A stretch of 64,000 nucleotides of DNA, from positions 62,001 through 126,000 of the forward strand of contig JAULBX010001115.1 in assembly GCA_032358255.1 (NCBI GenBank), given 5' to 3'. Both the position numbers and the translations under genes were made by a program. The stretch comes from Heterotrichella gracilis (lineage: Eukaryota > Sar > Xanthophyceae > Tribonematales > Xanthonemataceae). This document shows, in pieces, positions 36,703-52,298 of the stretch. The first letter of the stretch is position 1; each line of letters opens with the position of its first letter. The notes beneath the pieces are model-generated. The model was not told the origin of the DNA. It searched no databases and saw only the letters and a program-made list of their open reading frames with translations.

Positions 36703-38006
36703 TTGGTGATGCGTTGGATGTGGCAGTGGGCAATGCCCTGCACCCCCATCAATGGCACCTGCGCTTCAGGCCCTGCTTGCAAAAATGGCGCTCAACAGCG
36801 ATGCATGCAGCGTGGCAGTGGGGTGGTGGTTTTGTGCGTTCCGGGAGGGGATACAGTGGGCGATGCTGGGCCACGCCGGGGATGGTGCATGGCACTGGCC
36901 ACCCGAGTAGTCTCGGCGTTCCCTTGGTCACCAAGGCCACCAAGTTGGTGGGAGGGCGTTATGTGGCTGTATCTGCCTGGGCTACACATTGCAGATGTAT
37001 ACGCATGTGTTGTAAGGCGTGTTTAGGTATTTCTTCTGAGGGATCACTGTCAGTTTCCAGCGAGCGCAGTGATGTTGAAGTCACGCCACTGTAAATGCCA
37101 CTTTGGGCGATGGGCATACGCTCAAAATGACCAATGCCTCGATGAGCAGCTACAGTGTTTCAGTTCTTCAAAACCAGGATTTTGAGATGGTCATGAACGA
37201 GTCAACCTGGGTTCAGTAAAGCATATACAAACAAACAAAACAAATACAGGAGCATTGCCAATGATTAAAGGTATATTATTATTTTTTATATATAGCATTT
37301 AAACATTTAAAAGGCAAAATACATTTTAATTTGAAGCATTCACCCTTGGCGAACAGTGGCTCATACATGCATATGCATGAGCTTTACATTTGCGGTTATA
37401 ACCGTGAGCATTACCTCGTCTTGTCTTCCGTGCCGGAGGTATAGCCGTTGAGCTTCGCATCTAACCTCTGGTGCATGGATGGGCCATGCTTCGAAAGGCT
37501 CACTTCCCTAGTGTAGCTCAGTGCATACGAAGTCTTGGCGCCGTTTAAAAGGTATGGTCATAGTGAATATGTGTTGAAACTTGCGGGACATGTAACACGT
37601 TGTGCCAGTCAAGGCACCAAGGCGTGGGGTGTAATCTACAGAGGCCGCCAAGCTTCGTTCTTGTGAGATATTGATGCAGTTTTAGGTGGATACAAGTCCC
37701 CATTAACGTTTCCCTGTAGCAGTTGTCGACTATTAAAGAAACCTTCCTGCCTGTAGCTTGCTGGAGGGTCTTAGATCTGTGGCTTTGGACCATGTTCCAC
37801 CAGCCCCACTGTTGTACCAGCTTGCACCACCACCCACCACCTGATCCTAGAGGTTTTCTACATGTGTTGTGCTTCTGTCTGTTGTGGCTCCTGTACCTGC
37901 CTCACAACCAGTACCAATCAGCACTGGTTGTGCCCGCAGGGTGTGCTCCTACCCTGCTGGAAGTCCAACCTGACGCACCTGCTTTGGGGGACGCTCAGTC
38001 TCTGCC
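36703..38006. other. RRP8 3' UTR and upstream region of the RING gene
   Basis: Turns AT-rich after about 37180. No exon seen. Confidence 0.6.
37090..37094 (+). terminator. Possible poly(A) signal of RRP8 (TGTAA)
   Basis: TGTAAATG lies 388 bp past the RRP8 stop. An alternative TGTAA is at about 37007. Confidence 0.4.
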
Positions 38007-41000
38007 ATGGCAAACGGGGCCATGCTGGATGATGACAACGATCCCCCTCCTCCACTGATTCCGCAAGGCAGTGAGGATGAGTCTAGTGGGTCCGAAGACA
38101 GTGATAGTGATAGTGACCCGCCTCCACCAATGGAAGATGAGCCTGAGGAGGACAGCGATGTGCCTCCTCCCATGGCTAGTGAAGCCAGTGAAGAGGAGTC
38201 GGGTGACAGCGACTCGGAGGAGAGTGACACGGAGGAACCACAGCCTGCTGCCAGTGCAAGTGCAAGCAAGCGGAGCCAGGCAGGGCAACAGCCCAAAGCC
38301 ACAGAGCTAGAGCGAACAACCTCTGGGGACAGCACACCGCCAGAGTTAGCAACTGAGAGTGACAGCGGGGACTCAGATTCGTCCATTCGCCGCAGCTCAA
38401 AACGCCGGAATGCGCCACAAGCTAAGGGGCGCAAGCAGCCACCAAAAGCGGCGCCACCCGCTCCCAAAGTGGATGAGTCTGCCCCAGTGGTTGCCAAGTA
38501 CAGGGGGTACCTCTCAGCGCAGCACATTGACTCTGGTGATGACGGGCCACCAGGGTTGATGTCAGAGGACGAGGAGAGTCTGGCAGGGATGGATACGGAC
38601 CTTGCTGGGGAGTCTTCAGCTGCCGGCAATGCCACCAACGTTGCATCAACCAACAGTGTTCAACCGCAAACACCACCGCACCCTCCCCAGCAGAATGGCG
38701 CAGAGCCCTTGTCACCTGAACCAGCGAGTTCCGCCTCAGCTACTTCTCAAAGCAGCGAGGCAGCAGGTGCTCCCACAGCCCCTGCAGGCTCCTCGCTCAC
38801 AGAGGCGCAGCAGCGGACTGCTGATGAGCGGGATGCCGCCTGCACTAGAGAAGAAGCTGAGCGGGCAGCGGATCAAGCAGCTAGGGAGCTCCTTTTGGCA
38901 GAGGAGAAGGAGAGGGCACAGAAGGAGAAGGAGCAACTAGCACAGCTTGCAAAGCTTGAAAGGCAGAGGAAAAAGAAGGAGAAGAAGAAGCAGCAGGAAG
39001 AGAAGAAGAAGGCTCGCAAGAAGGGCAAGCCTACCCCCGGCACCAAACCAGCTGCCAACAACGGTGCCGAAGTAGACAACTCCAAGGATGGCAGCGAGAA
39101 GGATATGTCAGACAGCGACGACAGCGTCACAGATTCCACAACGCAACTTCCACCGCCCGTGCCATTGCCCGTTGCCCCCGATGCCGGGCCACCAGGACGT
39201 GCTCCCTCCACCACGCAACCAACTGTGGCTACAAGACCCGCATTCCCAGTGGAAGCACTGCCTCTGCAAGGTAATGGCATGGAAGGGAGTGGCTTGCACA
39301 CGTTTGTATTGCGTGCATTCGGATGGAGGCAGCATGCCCAATCTAGGTGTGTTTTCCCTTGCTGGTTAGCTAGGCGCATTGGGCATGGACCCGCCTGCCA
39401 GTGCACAGCCGTGGTGCAAACTTAGCCATGAAGGGCCGTCGACGCCACAGTTTTGGCACATGATGTATTTGCAGGCGCGGCTGATGGTCAACGTAGACAT
39501 GCGAGGATTGATGTGCCACCTCAACCCCCGGCTGGCAGTGACATGGCCACAAGATTACCCCCTCCAGCACACTCCGCATCCACCTCTGCCCATCCCATTG
39601 CCACCCCGCCTGTACCTGTGCCACCTCCCGCAACAGCTGTGCCCCTGCCAGCATTTGCAGCAACACAACCACCTCGCGACATCACACCAGAAAGCCCTGC
39701 CCATTTGGTAAGCATGCAATTCCCACCCTTTGAAATTGAGGAAAATATAAGGGAATAAATTAAAGTTGAATAGACATAATCTACTGAGCTGGCGATGCAG
39801 GTTGGCCTCGTTTGTAAAAAGCACTATTAGCTGATCAAAGTGGCAGGTTGGGGTCAGGGTATGCATGTGGTTGTTTCTAGACAGATTTTAAATAGTTTGC
39901 CCCCACAGGGAGGCCACTTTCACCTCCAGGAAATGTTCAATCAAACAAGTTGGACTACACAAAAAATCCTGCAAATCTATATCGCTGGTACAGTACAATT
40001 GAGAAGTAGATTAGTTGCTTATTGAATCGCGACTCCTAACGTGCTCATTGGTTTGCAAGAACGGCGCACCTTGTCCAGTGACAATGAACTCTCCGTGGTT
40101 GTGCGTAGGTTGTGGAGCGTCTCACCCAAGCTGTGCAAAGCAACGACATACAGGTCTTGAATTCGGTCATTCAAGGTGCTACTGATTGGCTCGCTGGGAC
40201 TGGAGCATTGCTGGCCGCATATGCTGGCTTTGCAAGTGAGGTGAGCCGCCATGCAAGTCTTGTAACAGGCTTATTATCATTTGTGAGACAGGTTGGGCAT
40301 GCAAGAGCTAGGCTGTGCGTGGTGCCATATGATTACAACTGCATTACCCATGCGCGCCCCAGATGGGATGCATCCACCAATTGTGGCCACATACATGCAG
40401 GGCCACAATACAAAACGATTGCGAACCCTTACAGTGGCGGCCAAGTGCCATCCCCAGTGATAAGGCCCTCGTTGATCCATGTATGCCATTGAGCCCCAGT
40501 GTTCTTCCAGTCAGCCACACCCGTTTGAGACATGATCTCCAATGTAAATCCCACCAATAACAAGCTGGCATGTGTTCAAATGATTGAATAGGTGCGAAAC
40601 AAACTACGTGAGGCAAAAATGACTCAAAAGGCCTTCCTGCACCCTACTGGAGGCGTCGAATCGCCTGTAGGCATGGAAGCTGAGCGCCAACCTCAGCAGG
40701 TAGGTGCAATTGCCACTGGTGTTATTTATGGGCAATGTTTATCATACAAGCCTCTCGCTGGGTCCATGTGCTGCGCTTGGTTGTGGTCCTTGTGTATATC
40801 CTTGTGTATGTTTGGTAGATGTAGCTGTGGCATACTGAATGGTCATGCCTGTGACACTGTTTTTGGTCATTGGTTGCAGACAGCAGCAGCACCATATCAA
40901 GCAAACGATGCCCGAGCGACTGCTTCCCGGGGACGAGGTGGGAGGGGCTATCAGCCACCAGGGGCAAGGCTGATGATGGGTCGTGGTGAGTGTGGGAATT

Positions 41001-42052
41001 GGATGTGTTGTAAAGTACACATCCTTGAGGCTGAAACATGCTGGGCACCAGAAATGCAGAACGTGAAAACCAGTAACCTGCAGTTCTAAGTATAACCCAA
41101 CATCACCCCCGTGCATTTAAGCGTGCTGATTGATGACCTGGCTTTTGTGCTGGATGGCTTGTAATAGTAAATAACAATTGTTGTAAATAAGAAGAAATGG
41201 CTGTGTTGTGCAGGTATAAAATTGTTGTACATAAAAAGACATGGCTGTGTCCCTGTGCAGGTGGTGATCAGGTAGATCGCATGGACAATCCTCACCCCAA
41301 CCAGCCCAGCTCCAGTGCGTCCAGGCCATACGCACCCGCTGCACCTCCACGTGGCGGCGCAACAGCCCGAGGTGGACGTGGCTACCAACCACACGTGGCT
41401 GGTCGGGGAGCACATGGCCCACCGCCTCCTGCCGCACCAGGCCATGCTGCTGCGCGCCCGTACGCTCCTGCGCGACACCAACGCGTGGCACCACCTCCGG
41501 CCCAGCCTGCATGGCAGGGTGCAGCAATGAGCGTTGGGGCGGCAACTGGATACTCCGGTTTTGTGGGGCAGGGATCCTGGGATGATCAGCGGAAGTATTT
41601 TGTGCCAGAGGTGAACCTTCTTGCGCTAGAGCAGTCTATTTCCTGTGCTATGGTGCCTGCTGACGGGTGTAATATGGTGGGGCATCTTCATGGGTATGCA
41701 CACTCATTCATTGCCTGTTTGCGGATTGCATCCTGCAAACTGCGTGGCTGTGCTTAATTGACTAATGTATCAAACCTGCGGAATGTAGGCTTATCCAGGG
41801 GCCGGGGAGCCGTCAGCAGAAGCTTATGTGGTGGACGAGATGGAGGGCAGGGGGTATGAATCCGATGAGGAGAAATACTGCATTGTCTGCATGGACAGGA
41901 CACGTGAAATCATGTTCATACCATGTGGCCACATCATCTCGTGCAGGTTGTGTGGATCACTGGATCAGCCCAATAGTTGGATTGCACAGAAAGGCACTTG
42001 CCCGTACTGCAGTAAGGTGGTGGTGAGCACGACTTTGAAGCCCCGTGAATGA
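38007..42052 (+). CDS. Long acidic/RGG protein with C-terminal C3HC4 RING finger
   Basis: Seven exons (38007-39270, 39475-39707, 40109-40240, 40592-40699, 40880-40985, 41261-41610, 41789-42052), in phase, 818 aa. Order of regions: an acidic Ser/Asp/Glu N-terminus (DDDNDPPPPLIP, SEDSDSDSDPPPPME); a Lys/Glu coiled coil at about residues 275-350 (EEAERAADQAARELLLAEEK, then a poly-Lys stretch); an acidic/Pro-rich linker; a helical block VVERLTQAVQSNDIQVLNSV; RGG-type motifs (RGRGGRGYQPP and RGGRGYQPHVAGRG), typical of RNA binding; and a C-terminal RING, C-x2-C-x11-C-x-H-x3-C-x2-C-x15-C-x2-C, within CIVCMDRTREIMFIPCGH. The RING is of the kind found at the C-terminus of IAP/MUL1-like E3 ligases. 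All eight zinc ligands are present. Substrate unknown; nuclear or RNP-associated ubiquitin ligase is an inference. Confidence 0.9.
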
Positions 42053-44087
<2,035 letters not shown>

Positions 44088-46024
44088 AGCTAGAGTCTGG
44101 CAATTCTTACATTGTTTACACGTGCTGTTTTGTTTGTTTACACGTGCGCCCCTGGCTTTATTGGGCCAGCAGGGGTGCTAGCCTTGCCGTAGCCTACAGT
44201 GAGTCAGCACTACAGTGCTCTGAGGGTGCAGGGACTGGGCAGGTGCCCGTGCACGTTTCAGGAAATTATCTCATCGTGCGGATACATGCTGCTTGATCTC
44301 AATTCTGCTTGTAGCAATGCTGGACACTGAAGGACACTGATCACTGCCGGCCGTTTCCAAAGCGATCCCATGCAAGAGAGCCATGTAACCATACCTCTGA
44401 ATTGTGAGCACCACCCCTTGTAACCCAGCAGATATTATATTTCTTATGATTGGATTTGGTGTGCCCACTTCCTTTTATTGCCGTCTTTGCACATTGCACA
44501 CTCATGTCTTTCGCGCAGCAAGTGTCCCACGGGCGGGCCAAGCACCAGGACGGTGCCAGACTGGGTGCCCACGCTGCATCCCAGATTTGTACCCCCCTAT
44601 TCTCGGTGGTTGACTACTTCTGGTCTATGAATACTGCTGCATCTGTGTCCTCCACAAGCATGCACGTTGCAGCGGCGCTTTGCCCCACACCAAGAGTACT
44701 GGGTGCATGCATGGAGCAGGGTGGTTTTGCGACCCTTCCAATATAGCGCAAATCCATTGTAGACTACCCGTTACGTACAGCACATGTGCTGTGCATATTG
44801 CTGGCATTTGGCTCATCCTTCGTTGGTGATGAGCTACATGCTATAAAAATATGCAACATTTACACAGTAAACTTAAATTGTTTTTATTTTGGCATTGCAA
44901 GTGCATTAATGCGGGCAGTATGATATCCCCCCTACAGCCAGAAAGCAGGAAAGAGTTTCAACTCGACAAGTTGACAACAGGACAACATAAGATCAAGCAC
45001 AGGTACCTGTTGAGGTTAGAGAAGGGGTGAGGTTTCCTGGTTGAGGCGAAACGGAACTGTTTGCTTCAGACCGGCTGTGTGGCGACATCCGCTCCTGCAC
45101 AAGCACATCCACTGAATAGGGTAAGGTTCACTTGTTGCACGGTTGTTGACATCATTTTACGCTTCGCTAGTATCAAAAGAATAACGCGTTGGTATCGGTC
45201 GTGCCGTCAAGCCTGCAACCTCAATTGCATTCTGCGGTACAATCCGTTCCGTCAGTTGTGGTGCTCCACCCTGTTGAAAGAACCTGGTCGTGACCTGGCC
45301 TCGGTGTAGACAGAGGAGCTGTTCGTGACTCTCCTGCCGCCTCGAGTAGTCACAGCTTACTATTCGCTCAGCAACCCACAACCCTAGTCTTGCACCCTAT
45401 TGTATACATCCGTGAACGTTCGTGCCTTGTGGCCAGTTACCTCTGGTTGCCGCTGATTGGTGGAGCACGGCTTGCTATTTTGCTTTTTGAAATGACGCGG
45501 AACTAGGAGGCGGTGCCCGGACTGGTGATCCTGGTGTGCTAGGGTGCCGGCAAATATGTGCATGCATACAATCACCTAGCACCCAGAACAGCGCGTCCAG
45601 TCAGTTTCGGTACGGTCTAGCACCCCGCAGGTGCTTAAACCCTTTCGCTCGTACCAAAGCTTGAACGGTGTCACGGGTAGGCCCGTTTGCTCAAAGTGTG
45701 GCCACACGCCCCTGTCGACCCGTGCATGACGCATTCCCTGTCATGGTGAACCCAGAACCAGGTAACGGACTCCTTGGCCATCATGTTAGGCTACTGTTGC
45801 TTAAGGACGCATTACTTCCAGTCCTGTCAACCCACCAGCGTGGCTATGCTCCACCACTTGTGCTCCCCACCTGCCTGCCAGGCCTGCCCACTGCCACCCA
45901 CCGCCCACAGGGGCCACCCACCATGCAGCGCCAACGCGGCTCCTCCAGCTGTCATTGACCAAAGCAGTTCCCCTGCGCCCGCACCACCGCCTGCCGCCAC
46001 TACTCCCCCTGAGCAACCCCCACC
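44088..46024. other. Intergenic, no gene seen
   Basis: Holds the NEDD8 3' UTR and the upstream region of the PP2C gene. Proline-rich frames at 45774-46184 are probably the 5' UTR of the phosphatase and its overlap. Confidence 0.55.
44419..44423 (+). terminator. Possible poly(A) signal of NEDD8 (TGTAA)
   Basis: TGTAA about 330 bp past the stop. Confidence 0.35.
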
Positions 46025-49000
46025 ATGGGGGCCTACCTCAGTTCGCCCGTCACAACCAAGGTGCGCACCACAGGGCGCAATGACCACGAGCCCTGACATA
46101 CCGCAGTGTGTGCAGGGGTTGCGCTCCCCTGTCTGTCCCAATGTGGTGCTGCGCCTCCTGTCCGCATGTGGCTGCGACTCCTGACCATGCCTGCCCTCCC
46201 CTTGCAGGAGATCGACGAGGGTGAGAACGCTGCCTTCAAGTATGGCGTGGCGGCCATGCAGGGCTGGAGGACGGAGATGGTGCGAGTGCACAACACACAT
46301 GCACCTGCCCCTGCCACCACCACCACCCTGCTGTGGGCCCTTTGAATGCACACCACCCCGCACGCCTTTCTGCCAACTGCCCTGTAGTGTTGACACCCTT
46401 TGTCACCCCCTCCCCCCTGCACCACCACCACCACCACCCGCAGGAGGACGCGCACACCGTTGCACTGGACTTTGAGCCAGGCAGCGCCGCCGGACTGTTT
46501 GGAGTGTTTGACGGTCACGGCGGCGGGGAGGTAGCACGATTTTGCGCGGCGCACGTGGTGAGTGCAGGGGCACGCACACATACCCACCCCATGCCATACA
46601 CACACACACGCACCCCTTGGCTGCGTCTGCCTGCCGTGGGGCCACCCGCAGCCCCTGCACCCACCCATGCTAGCGCTGATACCTAACCCTTTTTCATAGA
46701 AGGAGCAAAACAAAATAAAAAATGCAAGAACTCCCTTTTTCAAATATGAAAAGCAATTCCCCGCCGATGCTGAAGCTTGCACACGCCACTTTGCTGCCCG
46801 CACATCTGTGGACCACCCCCCTCCACTCGCTGCACCCTTGCCCACCCCCTCCCCCCCTCCCGTTTAGGCTGAGCAGCTTGTTGGCTGCCCCTCCTACCCC
46901 CAAGACCCCTCCAAGGCCCTGGTTGAGGCGTTCCTGGGCCTGGACACAGTCATGCTGCAAGAGGAGGCGGGGCACGAGCTGAGGAGGCTGGCGGGCGATG
47001 AGGGCGGCAGGGGGGCGCTGCCAGGGTGGGTGCTGGGGTCATGTCCCTCCCCAGGGAATGCACTCTGTGTTGGGCCATGCCTAGGCTGCTGAGAGGTTGT
47101 CTTGGGCAATGTGCAGCTATGGTATATTGCGGTGTGCTGCACATCTGTCGAGCAGGGCATGTTTGAGGGAAATCTCCATTTCCGCCTACTAGCATGGTCA
47201 GGGCATCACTGTGAAGGGTGCGGAACTGGCTGCCCCGCCCTGCGCTTTGCATGACCAGCAACACAAGTGCATGCGCGCATCCCCTGCCCTACATACCACT
47301 CACCGTCTGTTGCCCCCACGCAGCGGCTCTGTGGTTGTGGATGGCGACGACCTGCCTGCCGCACTGCGTGAGGCGCTGCAGTCTGTTGGTCTGCGTGCGG
47401 AGATGCGGCGGGGGACGGGGGAGGAGGAGGGGGCGGAGGTATTTGACCCAACTGAGTATGTAAGTGTGAATATGTGGCGTGGGGCGTGGTTGGGTGATCC
47501 ATGGCATTGCGCTCGTGCGCGGGCGCTGCACATGTGTTGATGGGGGGTGGGCATGCGTTGAGCAGGAGAAGTCCCTCCTGTGGTCTGAGAGGGACGTGCA
47601 TGTCATGCGTATGCGATGGATCGGGTGGTGGAGTGTGTGTGTGCATGCGATCAGTTGTAGGCGTGGCCGCAGCTGCGGTGCCCGGGCTGTGGTCAGGCCA
47701 GGAAATGGGGAATGGGTGTGCCCGTATGCTGCAATGGCGCCTGAGCAAGGTCCCCTTCCCCTTCAGCCCCTGGGCCCCATCTCATCGCACCCCCCCCCTT
47801 GCGCAGTTCTCCATCCAGATGGACGGTGACAGCGATGAGGAGGGGAGCGATGACGAGGAGGGTGGGGAGGGCAAGGGGGAGCAGCAACCACAGGCGCAGG
47901 AGGGGGAGGAGGGTGCGGAGCAGGACCCGCCAGGCGCTGTGGATGACGCCTCCCCTGGTGCAGCTGGGGAGGGAGCAGGCGGCGGTGGTGGTGGTGGTGG
48001 TGGTGGCCTGACTGTGACCACCAGTGAGGACATGAACGAGACTGTGGTGGCGCAGCTGGCAAACGGGGGGGAGGGGTCGCCAGGTGGGTGGTGGTGGGGG
48101 GTTGGGGTGGAAGGGGGGGTGGGTGAAGGGGGATACTGCCCCCACAAACTGTGTATGTAGGCAACAAATGCTTTCAAGTATATGCATGTACTGTTATATT
48201 ATATAACTCAGTAGAACACATGTACCTGCCACCTGCCACCTGCTCCCTGCATGCGCCCCCTTGCAACCTGCACTGCTGGTAAGATTGAGCGCCCTGCTGC
48301 CCTGCATGTGGGGGCTGACTCCCATTGGGGCTCGCACCACCTGGGGTGATGACACTCCCCCCCTTTGCTGGTGCAGTGGGTGGCGTGGTTGAGGCGGAGG
48401 TGGAGGGGGTGGGGGGGGTGGGGGCCCCGCGCAACGGCAACGGCAAGAGGCGGCGCGCAGAGGGGGCGGCAAGGGAAGCACGCCACACACGGGGTGAGGG
48501 AGGGGACCCTGCTCTGCTGTGACTCCAACGAATTGATGTAGTCTCGAAAGATAGGTGTTTTGCTGTATACCAATAGATGACATTTAAAAATGGCTTTTTA
48601 CGTAAAAAATGGAGCGAATGTTGTATGACAAAAATAGCAATCCTGTTTGCTTTTCAGCGGCACCGCCAGCCCCATGCGCAGGCATGGACTCATGTAGGGG
48701 GAGCAAGGCCCCTCCCTCCCTTACCCTCCCCTCCTCACCCCCCTCCCTTCCTTCTCCCCCTGCAGACAACGCCGTGCTTGACGCCGGCACCTCCTCCGCC
48801 CCCCCTTCCGCTGCCACCCCCCGCCACCGCGGTCCGGTGGCTGGCTGCACCGCTGTGTGTGCACTGGTGCGAGGGGGCGCCCTGGTGGTGGCCAACGCGG
48901 GTGACTCGCGCTGCGTGCTGAGCCGCGGTGGCGTTGCGCACGCCATGACGCATGACCATAAGCCAACCGACCAGGAGGAGTACGACCGCATACTCAAGGT

Positions 49001-49947
49001 GAGGGTTGCGGCGGGGGAAAGCCCTGGCGCAAGAGTGTTGTGGTGCGATGGGCTGGTGCTTGTGTGGAAAGGGAAGGGCGGTGGTGGTGCGGTGATTGGC
49101 GGGGGTCAGGATGTGTTCCCGCTGCCTGCTTCCCCTCATATGGCACCCACTGCCCACCCACGCCTCCTGCCGAATCGGTCACGCACTGCCAGCTGCCATA
49201 TTTTGCCATGCTACACGCGCCCCACCTGCCCACCCACCCACCACCCGCTTCCCTCCCCCCCAGGCTGGCGGCTTCGTTGCCGAGGGGCGCGTGAACGGCA
49301 GCCTCAACCTGTCCCGCGCGCTTGGCGACATGGAGTACAAGGCAAACCGCGCGCTGCCACCTGAGCAGCAGATGGTGACCGCATTCCCCGAGGTACGGGT
49401 GGCGCAGCTGGGTCCCGGGGACGACTTCCTCATCCTGGCATGCGACGGAATTTGGGACGTGATGACTAACCAGGAGGTGGGTGGAGGGATGGAGGGGTTG
49501 TGGGTGAGGGGGTGGGGCTGGGTAGGTGTGTGGAGGCGGGGCATGAGGTGTTGGTGTGTTGTGGTGGTACAGGGGGAGCCAAGGGGTGGGTGGGTGGGTG
49601 GTATGTGGGCTGGTCATGCATTCTAGGTGCAGCTGCATGTTGAGGGTGTGAGGTGGGAGGGGTGGGGTGGGGGGTGCAGCTGCTTGAACTGTGATGGTAT
49701 GTGGCTGGGGTGTCAAGGGCGCTGTTCGCTCCAGCTACCTGTCTTCTCCACCTGTCCCATACCCACCCCCACCCCATCCCCGCAGGCTGTTGACTTTGTG
49801 CGCGCGCGCCTGCAAGCGGGCAGTGAGCCTCAGGACATCTGCGCAGCGCTGTGCGACCACTGCCTGGCGGCCGACACGGCTGGCTGCGGCAAGGGGTGTG
49901 ACAACATGTCGGTCATGGTGGTGCAGCTCAAGCAGTACGCGCAATAG
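46025..49947 (+). CDS. PPM1G: PPM1G-like protein phosphatase 2C
   Basis: Ten exons (46025-46060, 46208-46279, 46444-46557, 46868-47025, 47324-47459, 47807-48083, 48377-48493, 48766-48998, 49264-49476, 49786-49947), in phase, 505 aa. It starts [12 protein letters not shown], as PPM1G and related PPMs do, with Gly2 placed for myristoylation. All metal-binding motifs are present: [69 protein letters not shown] and [10 protein letters not shown]. This Mg/Mn-dependent Ser/Thr phosphatase should be active. The catalytic domain is split by an acidic and Gly-rich insert of about 130 residues (about 172-303; [17 protein letters not shown], then poly-Gly, then KRRRAEG). This is the hallmark of PPM1G, which acts in the nucleus on splicing factors and histones. 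Confidence 0.96.
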
Positions 49948-52298
49948 GGACCACGCAGGCACGGGGAGGAGGGGGCGCGCGGGGCACAGGGATGTTGTTT
50001 TATGTGGGGCGGGCAAGGGGACCGTGGGGGGTGAAGGGAAGGGAAGGGATGCGCAGCGGTAACCGTACAGTGGCGCATCTTGTGCTGCGGACCTCCGACA
50101 AGCAGTCCCTGCTCGGGGCAGTTGCAGCGCGTGCCCCTGCAGCAGGCGCCCTGCCCACGCACGGGTACAGCGCTGGCCCACAGGCAAATAAATGGTAATG
50201 ACAATGATTAAATGTCAGCGTATGGTGGGTGCACATATGGCCAGTCAATGTCCACACAGGCTCTGCAATTGCTGTGCCACACATGTGGTCGCCTTGCATG
50301 GCATGGCGGGTGTGGGTCACCAAGGGGTAGCATGCTTGTCAGAACTGCAGCTTTGCCTGCAGCTGCCCGAGTGCATCTGTTCAAAGCTAGAGATTATCAG
50401 AAGTGGCTGATGTGATATCCACGGCACGATGCATGATGCGTAGTATGGTCTCCATTTGGCATCTAGATGAGGCTGCGTGACGTACTGCGACAGCCATGGT
50501 GCACTGCTTGTCATACACCCGGACCAGGACATGTGGGCGGTGCACCTGGTGCCCTGCACGCACCGTGGTGACCATGAACCCCAACGATTTCAACCGGGTT
50601 CCAAGCATTCTAGACTTGCCTAAGGCTAGCTGGAGGACCTATCAGATACCGCAGGCTGGTACCACCTGGTCCTGTACTGTGTTGCATCCGCACTTTAATT
50701 AATAGCAGCACTGATTTTTTTTTTTTTCAACAGGCCCTGACAGTGTAACATTTGCAGACGACGTGTCATGGAGGCAACGTCGTGCCAATGGCATTTAATG
50801 TAACTTGAATTCGGATACAATATTCAATACTCCGCTCCCTGGGCAATGCCATGCATGCCGCGTCATTGCCAATCGGATCGGATCGGATCAGATCACTGAA
50901 TCATTCTGATATGATGATCAGCATATGAGTCAGTGAGTCGGACTCAGACAATCTTCAAGATTTGTGGCAGCCATGTTCAACGTTGGCTTACACAAATCAG
51001 CTGGCAGTGCGCCATGGTGCCAAGGTTGGTGCCTGGCCCAGTCTGCATCTGCCCCACCGTATGATACCGTATATGATATATGATATAGACTCTAGTCTGA
51101 ACGTCGACGTAGATCTACACTAGAGTGTGATGCAGGTACTGGCGCATGCATATATCCATACTACCACTGACGCCACTCAGTCTGCCAGTGGCGCATCGCA
51201 CAACGTGTTATGACTTTTATTTATTTTTATTTTTCACTGTTGCAACATGGCAACTTTGATCACCTTGTCAAGTTGAACTACAGTTACTGTATACTGATTC
51301 AGAAGCGAATCAATGAGTATGAGATACAATACTATCTGCCTGCTAATCGTGTAGTACAAGCCCATCAATGATTGGTTAACTCACTGTACTCGTACGTCAT
51401 CCAGTTTGAAACTGAGTTTTTAATAAAACAAAACCTCAACTGCGGCAAACACGCCAATCGTTGATGGGCTTGTACTACACGATTAGCAGGCAGAAATTGA
51501 TTAAAATACTCAACTGAATTTCAAGAGAGAAAGAAGAATAGAAGCCTAAGACTTCCCAACAATCCGCTTTATAAATGCTCAAGGTGACAGTCCAATCCGT
51601 GGTGCCAGTGGCACACAATTTGAAATGGAAAGAAAATGACTATCCTGCATGACAGTGTCACATTGCTTCCGACTTCTTGCTGGCCTAGGAGACATCCCTT
51701 CAATACCTCTGGCTGAAATTACTCCTAAACATTGTGTATCTAAATTCGACAAGAAAAAAATAGTTATGTGGGCTGATGTGGGATATATACCAGAACGGGG
51801 GGGGGGAAACTATCCACGAAATTTACTAAATAGGCCCTGTAGACTGGCCATCGTGTGGGGTGCAACACATCAGGCTGGCAATAACTGGCAGTGCACGCAA
51901 AAAAAAAAAACAAGGAGATTTGCAAGGAATTAGAAGGAAACAAACATAAATTGTGAAAACTACCATGCACCTTATCCCCGTCAAACCTTGACTCAAACCC
52001 TGAGCTTGGCACCAAAGCGAAAACAGGCCTTGTGCTGCGCTACACAAGTGGTGCCCAGGTGTTGCACTGGGGTACACCACTCAAAACTGTTGCACTAGTA
52101 ACACAAAATTATATGCAGACTCTGGGAAGTGACTCAATACTGTGCATATTTGCAGTGTTCCTCATGCCCAGGGGGTGACAATGCAGGAAAGCAGTGTCGA
52201 GCGATTTGCCTGCAGCGCTCCAGAAAGAGAAAGCGGCATCCCCAATGGCCTGGTGGCACTGGGCCAGCCACTTTTCCCCGCCTTGCCCCGGTGCCACG
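49948..52298. other. Convergent intergenic region with an inverted repeat
   Basis: AT-rich from about 50690. Contains the 40-bp inverted repeat pair at 51336-51493, a short GATCG array near 50874 and A/T tracts. No exon seen. Confidence 0.6.
51336..51493. repeat. 40-bp near-perfect inverted repeats with 78-bp spacer
   Basis: The left arm 51336-51375 starts CTGCCTGCTAATCGTGTAGT. The right arm 51454-51493 is its reverse complement with one mismatch. The 158-bp unit sits in AT-rich DNA and encodes nothing. It could be a small non-autonomous DNA element (MITE-like) or a hairpin RNA locus. Target-site duplications were not obvious. Confidence 0.85.

Noticed and set aside
45774-46184. Proline-rich plus-strand frame just before the PP2C start
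   Set aside because: It overlaps the first exon and intron of the phosphatase in another frame and has no domain; more likely 5' UTR.
47965-48190. Minus-strand His/Thr/Pro runs opposite the Gly repeat of the phosphatase
   Set aside because: Produced by the (GGT)n repeat coding for poly-Gly on the plus strand.
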